This document shows, piece by piece, positions 34,813 to 43,152 of a DNA stretch of 64,000 nucleotides. A model generated the notes under the pieces. That model ran no database searches. It was not told the DNA's origin and saw only the letters and a program-made list of their open reading frames with translations. Every line of letters starts with the position of its first letter. Position 1 is the stretch's first letter. The DNA is taken from NCBI RefSeq assembly GCF_014873875.1, contig NZ_JADBEM010000001.1, forward strand, positions 1,736,001 to 1,800,000, written 5' to 3'. This stretch comes from Actinopolymorpha pittospori. GTDB taxonomy: Bacteria > Actinomycetota > Actinomycetes > Propionibacteriales > Actinopolymorphaceae. The translations under genes were made by a program, and so were the position numbers.

Positions 34813-34855
34813 GTGAGTAAGTGTTCACTCACTACCATGGTGAGTGTCCACTCAC
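34813..34855. promoter_or_regulatory. Two tandem TetR-type operators, GTGAGTG-N2-CACTCAC
   Basis: Site B is a perfect inverted repeat GTGAGTG-TC-CACTCAC (34840-34855); site A is GTAAGTG-TT-CACTCAC (34817-34832) with one mismatch and an extra GTGA before it. The period is 23 bp. They lie between the divergent NAD(P)H-binding and TetR genes. Confidence 0.7.
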
Positions 34856-34897
34856 TAACCTGTCAAGCAGAATCTTCGAGAGGAGAAACGCGACCGC

Positions 34898-35557
34898 ATG
34901 CCGCTTCCCGACGAACTCACCGGCGAACTCCGGCCGGAGAGCTCACCCACCCGGTCCCGGATCGTCGACGCCGCGGCGGAGGTGATCGCGACCCGAGGGC
35001 TCGCCCACACCACCACCAAGGAGATCGCCCGCGCCGCCGGCTACTCCGAGGCCACGCTCTACAAGCACTTCCGGGGCAAGGACGAGCTCGTCTTCCGGGT
35101 GATGCGCGAGCGGCTGCCGACCGGGTTCATCGAGACGCTGGCCGAGCTGCCCACACGTGCGGGCAAGGGCAGCGTCCGTACCCAACTGGAGGACGTCGTA
35201 CGCCAGGCGGTGACCTTCTTCGTCCAGAGCATCCCGATGATGTCGGCGCTCTTCGCCGAACCCGCCCTGCTCACCCGTCACAAGGAGGCACTCCAGGCGT
35301 CCGGCCTGGGCCCCCACCACGCCAACCGGGCGGTCGCCGGCTACCTACGGGCCGAGCAGCGCTCGGGTCGGGTGGCTTCTGGCGTACGCCCCGACGCGGC
35401 GGCCGCAATGCTGCTCGGCGCCTGCTTCCAGCGCGCGTTCCTGGAGCACTTCGTCGGGGAGTACGCCGTCGAGACCTCGGTGGAGAAGTTCGCCCGCGAC
35501 CTGGTGAGGTCGCTCATGGAAGGCGCGCGCCCGCGAGCTGACGACCAAGCCAGCTGA
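34898..35557 (+). CDS. TetR-family regulator
   Basis: 219 aa. Helix-turn-helix TRSRIVDAAAEVIATRGLAH and TTKEIARAAGYSEATLYKHF, then an all-helical ligand domain. GAGGAG lies 12 nt before ATG. Probable repressor of the divergent reductase and of itself. The last 44 bp overlap the 3' end of the convergent esterase gene. Confidence 0.88.
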   Translation: MPLPDELTGELRPESSPTRSRIVDAAAEVIATRGLAHTTTKEIARAAGYSEATLYKHFRGKDELVFRVMRERLPTGFIETLAELPTRAGKGSVRTQLEDVVRQAVTFFVQSIPMMSALFAEPALLTRHKEALQASGLGPHHANRAVAGYLRAEQRSGRVASGVRPDAAAAMLLGACFQRAFLEHFVGEYAVETSVEKFARDLVRSLMEGARPRADDQAS

Positions 35558-36665
35558 ACGCCGAGGCCTGCATCGCCAGGTCGAACTTGTGCGGCCCGTC
35601 GTAGAACTCCCCGACGTAGGCGTCGGGACGGCCCGCGCCCTGGTAGTGGGCGGCGATCGCCGCGTCCGCCGCCCGCATCCCGTCCAGGGTGAACAGGTCG
35701 TCCTCCCGGTCGTACTGCACCAGCAGCGGCGAGGGGGCCCGGCTCGCGGCGAGGTCGGGCCAGTCACACAACCGGGCAAGACCGGGCGGGAAGAACATCC
35801 AGGTGTGGTTGTCGACCAACCGGTCCAGCAGGGCGGCATGCGTGCTCATCATCCCGACGACCACGGCGGCTCCGATGTCGTCGCAGGTCGCCTGCAGCAG
35901 GGCGGCGCGGCATCCGCCGCCCGAGAGTCCCACGCATCCCAGCGGTCCGGCCGCGACGTCGGGTCGGGACCGCAGGTAGGCGGCGGCCGCGCGGTCGTCG
36001 CGCGCCACCAGGCCCGCCACACTGGTGCCGAGCACCGTGGCGTACTTCGCGACCAGGTCCTCGTGCAGGCGGGCGGCCCGCTCGTAGGTCTCCTCGGGGT
36101 CACCGGCGCCCGCGCCGTCGGCGTGGCCCGCGTGGTCGGCGAGCGCCCGGACGCGGGCGGGCATCGCCTCGACCGGAAACCGCCGGCTGCTCCACAGGAA
36201 CGCGTCGGGGACGACGACCACGAAGCCCTCGGCGGCCAGGGCGTTGGCGAAGGCCCGCCCGCCGTAGGCCTTGTCCCGGAGCCGCCGCACCGCGGCCGGG
36301 GCGGAGTCCGGACCGTCGGCGATCTTCTCCTTGCCGTAGGTCTTCACACCGTCGTGGCTGTGTAGGGCGACGACGCCGGGGAGGGGCCCGGTGGCACCGG
36401 CGGGCTTGAGGACGTAGGCGTGGGTGCGAGGGCCGTAACCGACCGACCAGGACAGCTCCTCACCGGCGACGCCGTCGCGTTCCCAGCTTGTCTCGACTCC
36501 GATGTCGCCGGGGAGGGCCGGAGCCTCTCCCCGCACGTCGGCGGAGAAGCCGAGGACGTCCGCGATCGCCGCGCGCAGCCGCTGCCCGGGCTGGACCTGT
36601 GGGCGCAGCCGGGCCTCACGTTCGGCCAGTTCGACCATGTCCTGGTAGGCACCGAGGTGCTCCAC
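35514..36665 (-). CDS. Dienelactone-hydrolase-like / acetyl-xylan-esterase-type hydrolase
   Basis: 383 aa alpha/beta hydrolase of the large DLH-like kind. PGVVALHSHDG, a lid with KIADGPD, nucleophile GLSGGGCRAALLQ, acid in YDREDDLFTLDG, His in YDGPHKFDLAMQ. Likely an esterase or dienelactone hydrolase in the cytoplasm (no signal peptide). GTG start has AGGAGG 6 nt upstream. Upstream open frame to 37094 is only antisense overlap with the monooxygenase gene. Confidence 0.8.
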   Translation of the reverse strand: MEHLGAYQDMVELAEREARLRPQVQPGQRLRAAIADVLGFSADVRGEAPALPGDIGVETSWERDGVAGEELSWSVGYGPRTHAYVLKPAGATGPLPGVVALHSHDGVKTYGKEKIADGPDSAPAAVRRLRDKAYGGRAFANALAAEGFVVVVPDAFLWSSRRFPVEAMPARVRALADHAGHADGAGAGDPEETYERAARLHEDLVAKYATVLGTSVAGLVARDDRAAAAYLRSRPDVAAGPLGCVGLSGGGCRAALLQATCDDIGAAVVVGMMSTHAALLDRLVDNHTWMFFPPGLARLCDWPDLAASRAPSPLLVQYDREDDLFTLDGMRAADAAIAAHYQGAGRPDAYVGEFYDGPHKFDLAMQASAFSWLGRQLAGARLP

Positions 36666-36798
36666 GTCCGACCTCCTCCTGCGAGCAGCGATCCGAGGGA
36701 CATCCGAGGACCGCCGTGTCGTTGCTTTGATCCCCGCCCAGGATCGCGAGGGACCCCACCCTGCGGCCAGCGATCTCCGCTGCCGCATCCGGCCAGCA

Positions 36799-38040
36799 TC
36801 ACGCGGCGGCGTAGTCGGGGTAGGCAGGGTAGTCGGGCAGGGCCTGGTCGGTCGCGAGCACCTTGCTGCTGCTGACCAGCATCTTGCGGACCAGTCGGGT
36901 ACGGAACAGGCTGTTGCGGGTCCACAGGCCGAACGACGTCGACGGGGCGAGGAACTTGCCCGGGCTGGCGCCGCGCTGCCAGCGGCCGGCGTAGGGGCGC
37001 ATCCGACGTTCGTAGGCGGCGAACGCGGCACGGTGGTCCCCACCGGTGGCGGCGAGCTCACCGGCCAGGACGTACGCCCCGACCAGGCCGGCACCCACGC
37101 CCATCCCGCCCAGCGTCACTCCCCACGCGGCGTCGCCGAGCAACGCGACGCGCCCGGAGACCCAGTTCGGTGCGCTGACCCGGCTGATCGAGTCGAAGTA
37201 CAGCTCCGGCGCCTGGTGCAGCCCGTCGAGCAGTCTCGGCACGTGCCAGCCGAGGCCGGTGAACGCGTCGGCGATCGCCGCCTTCTGCTGGTCCAGGTCG
37301 CGCCAGTCGTGGCGCAGGGGCGGCGAGGCGAACACGACGAACGCGCCGGCTCGGGCCGGGTCCTGCTGGTCGGCGGCGACGCTGGCCATCCGACCGGGCA
37401 CGTTGTACTGCCGCGGGGTGGTGTCGACGCCGAGGTCGTTGGGCATGTCCCAGCCGGCCAGGTAGTAGCCGAGGTGGCGCACGTACCGATCCTCGGGTCC
37501 GAAGGCGAGGCGCCGTACCCGCGAGTGCAGTCCGTCGGCACCGACCACGAGGTCGAACGTGCGGGACGCGCCACGGCTGAAGTCGACGCGTACACCGTCG
37601 GCGGTCTCGGTCAGGGCGGCGATGGCGTCACCGAACAGGTACTCCACCCGGTCCGCACCGCGCTCGTACAGCACCCGGGACAGGTCGCGCCGGTAGACCT
37701 CGATGTCGCCGCCGGCGAACTCGGCCGGCAACTCGAAGATCAGCTCGCCGTGCTCGTCGACGCTGCGCATCGCACCACCGTGGGTCTGGGCGGCGCGCAA
37801 CTCCTCCAGGACCCCCATCTTCTCCAGCACGCCGAGATGGGTGGGGCCACGGAAGTCGACCGCGAAGCCGGAGGCGCGCAGCGCCGGGGCGATCTCGACG
37901 ACGGTGGTGTCGGCGCCGTAGTGGGCGAGCCAGTACGCCAGTGCGGGACCGGCGACGCCGGCGCCGGAGACCAGGACGCGCAGCCCGGCCAGGGGCGCGG
38001 ACGAGGGCATGAAGGAGGGGGTGGACGAAGGCATGGTCAT
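36799..38040 (-). CDS. FAD-dependent monooxygenase (TetX/PHBH-like)
   Basis: 413 aa group A flavoprotein monooxygenase: FAD loop RVLVSGAGVAGPALAYWLAH, middle motif DLVVGADGLHSRVRRLAFG, C-terminal GRVALLGDAAWGVTLGGMGVGAGLVGAY. Such enzymes hydroxylate aromatics or inactivate antibiotics such as tetracyclines. ATG has GGGAGA 7 nt upstream. Divergent from a TetR gene whose operator lies in the gap, so probably substrate-inducible. Confidence 0.85.
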   Translation of the reverse strand: MTMPSSTPSFMPSSAPLAGLRVLVSGAGVAGPALAYWLAHYGADTTVVEIAPALRASGFAVDFRGPTHLGVLEKMGVLEELRAAQTHGGAMRSVDEHGELIFELPAEFAGGDIEVYRRDLSRVLYERGADRVEYLFGDAIAALTETADGVRVDFSRGASRTFDLVVGADGLHSRVRRLAFGPEDRYVRHLGYYLAGWDMPNDLGVDTTPRQYNVPGRMASVAADQQDPARAGAFVVFASPPLRHDWRDLDQQKAAIADAFTGLGWHVPRLLDGLHQAPELYFDSISRVSAPNWVSGRVALLGDAAWGVTLGGMGVGAGLVGAYVLAGELAATGGDHRAAFAAYERRMRPYAGRWQRGASPGKFLAPSTSFGLWTRNSLFRTRLVRKMLVSSSKVLATDQALPDYPAYPDYAAA

Positions 38041-38057
38041 CAGAACTCTCCCGTCGA

Positions 38058-38100
38058 GAAACTGTGTCCGTCGGACACGGTGTATCTTAGACACAGTTTC
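38058..38100. promoter_or_regulatory. Nested inverted-repeat operator
   Basis: Outer arms GAAACTGTGTC (38058-38068) and GACACAGTTTC (38090-38100) are a perfect 11-bp inverted repeat. Inside, GTGTCCG-T-CGGACAC (38064-38078) forms a second perfect palindrome sharing the left arm. It lies between the divergent monooxygenase and TetR genes and could allow alternative binding registers. Confidence 0.7.
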
Positions 38101-38107
38101 GCCGGAA

Positions 38108-38133
38108 CGACAAGGACAGGCGACAAGGACAGG
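38108..38133 (+). repeat. Perfect 13-bp tandem duplication before tetR
   Basis: CGACAAGGACAGG occurs twice without a gap in the leader of the TetR gene. The duplicated AGGACAGG supplies more than one purine-rich stretch near the ribosome site. Confidence 0.7.
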
Positions 38134-38141
38134 GGCGTGCG

Positions 38142-38852
38142 ATGGCAGCGGACACACCGGCGATGGCGGTGCTCTGGGGCCGGACCTCGACACCGAGGCG
38201 CGGGCCGAAACCGACCCTGAGCGTGGAGACGATCGCCCAGGCCGGGATCCGGGTCGCCGACGCCGACGGGTTGGCCGCGGTGACGATGCAGCGGGTCGCG
38301 CAGGAGTTGGGCGTCACGAAGATGGCGCTGTACCGCTACGTGCCCGGCAAGGTGGAGATGGTCGCCCTGATGACCGACGTCGCGATCGGCGCGCCGCCCG
38401 CGGACCGCGCTGGCCGCCAGGCCGGCGGACCCGCGTGGCGGCCGCGGCTGGAGACGTGGGCGACGCGGATGTACGAGCGGTTCTCGGCCCATCCCTGGGC
38501 ACTGGAGGCGACCGTCGGCGCCCGACCGATCGGACCCAACGAGGTCGCCTGGCTGGAGGAGGTCGCCGCGGCGCTCGCCGACACCCCACTGAGCGGCGCC
38601 GAGACCCTGGACACGGCGGCGGCGCTGTCCGGCCAGGTCCGGATGGTCGCGCAACAGGCGGCGGCCTATGGCGCCGACTCACCGGAACAGTCGCTGCTCG
38701 CCACCCTCGGCGCCGTGCTCGCCGAGGACGAGGACCGCTTCCCGGCGGTGGCCGCGGCGCTCGCCGACACCGCCGGCGCCACCGACCAGGCCCTCGACTT
38801 CGGGATCCAACGGCTGCTCGACGGGGTGGAACTGCTGATCAGCCGCCGCTGA
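38142..38852 (+). CDS. TetR-family regulator (tetracycline-repressor-like C domain)
   Basis: 236 aa. A RRGPKPTLS arm precedes the helix-turn-helix (IAQAGIRVADADGLAAVTMQ, RVAQELGVTKMALYRYVPGK); the C-terminal part resembles TetR_C of antibiotic repressors. AGGGG lies before ATG. Paired divergently with a TetX-like monooxygenase, as in drug-inducible resistance or catabolic pairs. Confidence 0.88.
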   Translation: MAADTPAMAVLWGRTSTPRRGPKPTLSVETIAQAGIRVADADGLAAVTMQRVAQELGVTKMALYRYVPGKVEMVALMTDVAIGAPPADRAGRQAGGPAWRPRLETWATRMYERFSAHPWALEATVGARPIGPNEVAWLEEVAAALADTPLSGAETLDTAAALSGQVRMVAQQAAAYGADSPEQSLLATLGAVLAEDEDRFPAVAAALADTAGATDQALDFGIQRLLDGVELLISRR

Positions 38853-38873
38853 GACAACCCGTCCGAGCCGGGG

Positions 38874-39719
38874 TCAGGACAGCGGCCGGTACAGGTCGGC
38901 CTCGAAGCGGTAGGCGTCGCCGCGGTAGACCGACGTGCCGATCAGCACCGGCAACTCCGCGAGGTCGTAGGCCACCTCGTGCCCCACCAGTACCGGCGCG
39001 CCCTCCTCGACGTCGAGCAACCGGGCCGTCTCCGACTCCGCGGCCCGCGCCTGCACGGCGTAGGAGCTGCGCTGCAACACGATCCCGCACAACGTCTCGA
39101 GCGCCTCGTACAGCGAGCGGTCCTCCAGGTCGGCCTCGACCAGCGCCTCGGCCCGCTGCAACGGCAGGACCGTGGTGTCCACGCAGACGGGTACGGCGTC
39201 CATGCCGCGCAGCCGGCGTATCTCCAGCACCTTCGCCGACGGCGCGATCCGCAGCCGTTCGGCCTCGTCGAAGTCGGCCGGTCGGACGGCCTGGGCCAGG
39301 ATGTGGGAGGTCGGGCGGAGTCCCCGGGCCCGGGCCATCTCGGTGAAACTCTGCAGCACACTCGGCGGTTCGCCGACCACGCGCCGGGTGACGAACCAGC
39401 CGCGCTGGGAGGACCGCTGCAGCTGCCCCTGCCCGGCGAGCCGGCCCAGCGCCTGCCGCAACGTCGTACGACTGACTCCCAGCTGAGCGGCCAGCTCACG
39501 TTCCCCGGGCAGCCGGCTCCCCTCGGGATAGAGCCCGCGTCGCAGCGCGTCGGTGAGCTGGGCGTAGGCGAGGTCGGCCGCCGTACCGGGGGCCGCCCCT
39601 GAGGCCGACCCTGCGACCAGCTCTGTGGTCGACCCGGCAGCCGACTCGGTGGTCGACTCGGTGTCCACGCCCATCCGGTGGACGCTACCAAGCGGGTCGT
39701 CGCGTTGCGGGGAGGTCAT
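38874..39719 (-). CDS. GntR/HutC-family regulator with UTRA domain
   Basis: 281 aa. After a Ser/Thr/Ala-rich 48-residue N-tail comes a GntR winged helix (AYAQLTDALRRGLYPEGSRL, ERELAAQLGVSRTTLRQALG) and a UTRA effector domain. UTRA regulators commonly sense amino-sugar phosphates. It is the last gene of the NagB-like/GH4/kinase operon, 12 bp after the kinase, so likely controls it through the repeated CCAACTGG motif upstream of the first gene. Confidence 0.88.
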   Translation of the reverse strand: MTSPQRDDPLGSVHRMGVDTESTTESAAGSTTELVAGSASGAAPGTAADLAYAQLTDALRRGLYPEGSRLPGERELAAQLGVSRTTLRQALGRLAGQGQLQRSSQRGWFVTRRVVGEPPSVLQSFTEMARARGLRPTSHILAQAVRPADFDEAERLRIAPSAKVLEIRRLRGMDAVPVCVDTTVLPLQRAEALVEADLEDRSLYEALETLCGIVLQRSSYAVQARAAESETARLLDVEEGAPVLVGHEVAYDLAELPVLIGTSVYRGDAYRFEADLYRPLS

Positions 39720-39731
39720 CGGCGTCCCGCC

Positions 39732-40760
39732 TCAGGTGGCGAGGAACTCCGGCGGCGGCGCGGACTCGCGCAGCCGGTCGAGGACGGCGGGGGTGATCGC
39801 CACGCCGGTGTCCGCCAGCGCGTCCAGGGTCGCACCGGAGACCGGCGGGAGGACGGCACGCACCGGCCGTCCCGCCGGGAACCGTGTAGGCAGCGCCGCG
39901 AGCAGGGACGCCATCACCGGCGAACCCTCCGAGCCCAGCACCGGTCCGGCGAGTACGACGGGAACACCCATCTGCTCACGCGAGGCGCCCTGGTCGGTGA
40001 GGGGGAAGCCGACCATGCGCGCGGTGACCAGGGCGTAGTCGGCGAGGTGCTCACCCTCGGCCCTGGCCAGTGCCGAGGCCACCTCGTCGCCCTCGAGAGC
40101 GGCGGCGACCACCTCCCGCGCCGCCGAGGCGTGGAAGCCGAAGGCGCGGCGCGGGCCCTCCCGCCGGGTGAAGTCGTGCAGCATCGACTCGACGTCGGGA
40201 TACCCGAAGAACCGCAGCAGCCGACCGGTGAGCGTGGTCGCGGGACCCAGGCCCAACGCGGCACGGTAGACCGCCCGCAGCGCCCTGGCGACCAGCCCGG
40301 AGGCCCCGTGGGCGTCCTGGATCCAGAAGCTCATGCTCCACTCGTCGCCGCGTGGCCCACGACCCGCGACCGCCGAGCCGGTACCCGCGATGACCGCCAC
40401 GCCGACCCCGCTGGGTTCGCCGCAGCGGATCGCGGCGAACCCGTCGTTCAGGATCGAGCAGCGGGTGAGCTCGGGCAGCCTGGTGGCCAGGGCTTCGACC
40501 CAGTAGGCGCGGTCCTCCGGCCAGTCGACCCCGGCGAGTCGGAAGGCCGCCGCGGCCACCTGCTCCACACTCACCCCGGCCACTGTCAAGGCTTCCTTGA
40601 CGGCACCGACGACGGAGTCCGTCGCCGCCCGCGCGGACTCGGCGCCGTAGATGTCGCCGTTGCCGCTCCGGGCCTGACCGACGACCCTGCCCTCGACGTC
40701 ACACAGCAGGGCGACCGTCTTGCTGTTCCCGGCGTCGACGCCGAGGTGCAACGGCTCCAT
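39732..40760 (-). CDS. BadF/BadG-type N-acetylhexosamine kinase
   Basis: 342 aa ASKHA kinase: phosphate 1 motif LGVDAGNSKTVALLCDVEG, phosphate 2 VAVIAGTGSAVAGRG, adenosine motif VVLAGPVLGSEGS. Close to N-acetylglucosamine kinases. Starts one base after the GH4 stop. With GH4 and a NagB-like protein it gives an amino-sugar salvage set. Confidence 0.8.
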   Translation of the reverse strand: MEPLHLGVDAGNSKTVALLCDVEGRVVGQARSGNGDIYGAESARAATDSVVGAVKEALTVAGVSVEQVAAAAFRLAGVDWPEDRAYWVEALATRLPELTRCSILNDGFAAIRCGEPSGVGVAVIAGTGSAVAGRGPRGDEWSMSFWIQDAHGASGLVARALRAVYRAALGLGPATTLTGRLLRFFGYPDVESMLHDFTRREGPRRAFGFHASAAREVVAAALEGDEVASALARAEGEHLADYALVTARMVGFPLTDQGASREQMGVPVVLAGPVLGSEGSPVMASLLAALPTRFPAGRPVRAVLPPVSGATLDALADTGVAITPAVLDRLRESAPPPEFLAT

Positions 40761-42062
40761 CTACGGGACGAGCCGGCTGGGCAGGTGCGCCACGTGCGCG
40801 CGGGCCATCTCGGTGTAGAGCTCCTCCGCCACCGGAAGGGACGGCACCAGAGGGTGCGCGGCGAGGGCGCGCACCGCGTCCTCCCGGCTACCCTCCCAGC
40901 CGGCCTTGGCGGCGAGCACCTGGTGCTCGGCGAGCGCCTGCACCAGACCACGAACGGCGTGCGGCAGCGGCTTCTGCGGCAGCGGGGTGAAGCCGGTCGC
41001 GTCCACCCGGGTCGAGACCTCCACCACGACGTCCTCGTCGAAGCCCGGCAGCGCGCCTCCGATGTTGGGAAGGTTGACCGGGAGCACGTCGCCGGTGTTG
41101 TTGTAGAAGGCGTTCATCGCGTCGATGGCCAGCTCCAGCTCGTGGATGCCGCCACGGGAGCGGGCCGGGTCGAGGTTGGGCGCCGCGGACTTCGCCTGCT
41201 CGGTGTAGTGCTCCCAGTAGCCCGGCACCTCGGCCATGATGTCCTCGGCGCGGGTGGTGGGGCTCGCCTGCAGCCGGCGCAGCACGTCGTCCCGGAAGTA
41301 GTAGTTGAGGAAGTAGTACGACGGCACCGACTCCATCGCGACGGCGAGCCGGACCAGCCGCAGGTCCTCCTCGGCCGTGGCCGGGTCGTCGCGGCGCGCC
41401 TCGTAGGCCTCACGCAGGACGGGGATCAGGTCCTTGCCGTCGTAGGTGTGCTCGGTGCTCCAGCAGTTGTGGTTGATGCCGACCATCGTCGTCTGCAGCA
41501 GGTCAGGGTCGAGGCCGGCCGCCTCGGCGAGGATGCGGGGGAAGATGATCGGCCCCTCGCACAGCGACACGATGGGGATGTCGGTGTAGCTGGTCATCGC
41601 CTGGGCCACGATGTTGACCGGGTTGGTGTAGTTGAAGATGCGGGCGTTCGGGGCGACCGCGGCGAGGTCGTCGGCGACCTGCTTCATCACCTGGATCGAC
41701 CGCAGCGCCATGAAGAACCCGCCCGGGCCCTGGGTCTCCTGGCCGATCACGCCGTGCTTGAGGGGGATGCGCTCGTCCAGGGCGCGCGCCTCGAACCCGC
41801 CCGGCCGGAAGCTGGACAGGACGGCGTCGACGTCACGCAGGCCCTCCCGCCGGTCCGTCGTCGCGGTCACCGTCAGGTCGAGCCCGGCGTTCTTGGCCAT
41901 CCGGTCGGCGAGTTCCTTGACCAACGCGAGCCGGTCGGCGTCCAGGTCGATCAGGACGACCTCGGATCCGTCGAACTCCGCGCCGTGGTGCACGAACGAC
42001 GCCATCGTCCCGGCGGCGCGGGTCGAGCCGCCACCGAGATAAGCCATCTTGATCCGGGCCAT
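40761..42062 (-). CDS. Glycoside hydrolase family 4 (NAD-dependent)
   Basis: 433 aa. NAD loop IKMAYLGGGSTRAAGTMASF, metal-binding region FNYTNPVNIVAQAMTSY and VSLCEGPII, VGINHNCWSTEHTYDGKDL. GH4 enzymes act on 6-phospho-alpha- or beta-glycosides, or unphosphorylated galactosides/glucuronides, by an NAD/Mn oxidation-elimination route. The usual CxHN-type Cys is seen as LCEGP. The ATG overlaps the stop of the NagB-like gene (TGATG). Substrate probably an amino-sugar glycoside judging from neighbours. Confidence 0.88.
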   Translation of the reverse strand: MARIKMAYLGGGSTRAAGTMASFVHHGAEFDGSEVVLIDLDADRLALVKELADRMAKNAGLDLTVTATTDRREGLRDVDAVLSSFRPGGFEARALDERIPLKHGVIGQETQGPGGFFMALRSIQVMKQVADDLAAVAPNARIFNYTNPVNIVAQAMTSYTDIPIVSLCEGPIIFPRILAEAAGLDPDLLQTTMVGINHNCWSTEHTYDGKDLIPVLREAYEARRDDPATAEEDLRLVRLAVAMESVPSYYFLNYYFRDDVLRRLQASPTTRAEDIMAEVPGYWEHYTEQAKSAAPNLDPARSRGGIHELELAIDAMNAFYNNTGDVLPVNLPNIGGALPGFDEDVVVEVSTRVDATGFTPLPQKPLPHAVRGLVQALAEHQVLAAKAGWEGSREDAVRALAAHPLVPSLPVAEELYTEMARAHVAHLPSRLVP

Positions 42063-42985
42063 CAGTTCTCCTCCGAGCCTTGTGCTGTCAGGGATGTCGG
42101 TTCCGGGCCGGCCGAGGTGTTCGGCGTCCGGGAGTCTTGCGTGGCGGGCAGGCGTACGGCGGCCGCCTGGTCGACGTAGAGGTCCGGCGCGGCGCACTCA
42201 CTGAGCACGGTCGCCGGCCACGTCGGGTCGTAGTGGTCGGCTGCCGCGAGACGTGCGGCCGCCTCGGCCTTGTCGGCGCCGAGCACCACCATGACCGCGC
42301 TACGCGAGTGCCGGCGGATGGTGGCGACACCGACACCCACGCCGTGGTGGGGAACCCGGTCCAGGGTGCGCAGGTGCGGGAACGTCACCAGGTTGTCCCG
42401 GCGGGTGGTCTCGGCGAGCGGGACGACCCGGGTGGGCGCGTCGGCGGGCGTGCCGGGCGGGTTGAACGCCACGTGCCCGTCGGAGGCACCCGAGGCGAGG
42501 ATGAACAGGTCGACGCCACCGGCGTCCGCGAGTCGCCGCTCGTACTCCTCGGGCTCGGCCGGGTCGGGCACCCACAGGTGCTCCTCTGAGACGCCCCGAC
42601 CGGGCCCGGCGGCGGCCGAGAGTGGATCGGCGATCACCTCGCGTCCGAACCGGCGGCAGCTGTGGGCAAGCTCAGCGTCGACCCAGGCGAAGGTCCCTGG
42701 CGTCGGCCCCGGTTCGACGTACTCGTCCATCATCACGATGACCAGCCCGGACAGGTCCAGGTGCCGTCGTTCGACCTCGCGGGCCAACTCGGCGTACGTC
42801 GTCATCGCGCTGCGACCGCCCGGGCAGCCGAGCAGGTAGCGCCGGCCCGAGCCGGAGGCGGTCTCGATGCCGTCGGCGATGCGGACCGCCAGCGCGCGGC
42901 CCAGCGCGGTCGGGTCGGGAAACAGCGTGGGTTCGACCCGCGCGCCGCGGCGCTCACGTTCGGGTTCTCGTGCGGCGTGTGCCAC
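42062..42985 (-). CDS. Glucosamine-6-phosphate deaminase-like protein
   Basis: 307 aa NagB/6-phosphogluconolactonase fold: LLGCPGGRSAMTTYAELA, VIVMMDEYVEPG, ILASGASDGHVAFNPPGTPA, VPHHGVGVGVATIRRHSRS. NagB interconverts glucosamine-6-P and fructose-6-P with ammonia release. The canonical GIG-DGHIAFNEP loop is altered here (ASGASDGHVAFNPPGT), so a related amino sugar is possible. The Thr/Ser-rich C-tail of about 30 residues is extra. First gene of the operon, downstream of the repeated GntR-type motif. Confidence 0.82.
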   Translation of the reverse strand: MAHAAREPERERRGARVEPTLFPDPTALGRALAVRIADGIETASGSGRRYLLGCPGGRSAMTTYAELAREVERRHLDLSGLVIVMMDEYVEPGPTPGTFAWVDAELAHSCRRFGREVIADPLSAAAGPGRGVSEEHLWVPDPAEPEEYERRLADAGGVDLFILASGASDGHVAFNPPGTPADAPTRVVPLAETTRRDNLVTFPHLRTLDRVPHHGVGVGVATIRRHSRSAVMVVLGADKAEAAARLAAADHYDPTWPATVLSECAAPDLYVDQAAAVRLPATQDSRTPNTSAGPEPTSLTAQGSEEN

Positions 42986-43008
42986 CTACTCGACTCCCAC
43001 CCTCGATC

Positions 43009-43055
43009 TGGACCAACTGGCCCTCAGGACCTTAATTGGTCCAACTGGTCTGATC
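43009..43055. promoter_or_regulatory. Repeated GntR-type motif upstream of the amino-sugar operon
   Basis: GGACCAACTGG (43010-43020) and GGTCCAACTGG (43038-43048) are near-identical direct repeats; TGGACCAA and TTGGTCCA also form an inverted repeat. GGTC occurs again at 43047-43050. The sequences resemble the TGGTC/GACCA sites of actinomycete GntR-UTRA regulators, and lie about 25-70 bp upstream of the first gene's start. Confidence 0.55.
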
Positions 43056-43152
43056 AAGCGGTGATTCGGGTGGGACAGCTCACGTCCGTTCTCAGTCTCC
43101 TCTCAGGTTGGTCACGGGGTCCGCACAGACTCGGTTGGCAACGTGCGACGAG

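Noticed and set aside
39678..42179. 833-codon frame antisense to the GH4 and kinase genes
   Set aside because: Spans two confirmed operon genes on the other strand; sequence is low in structure and has no motifs.
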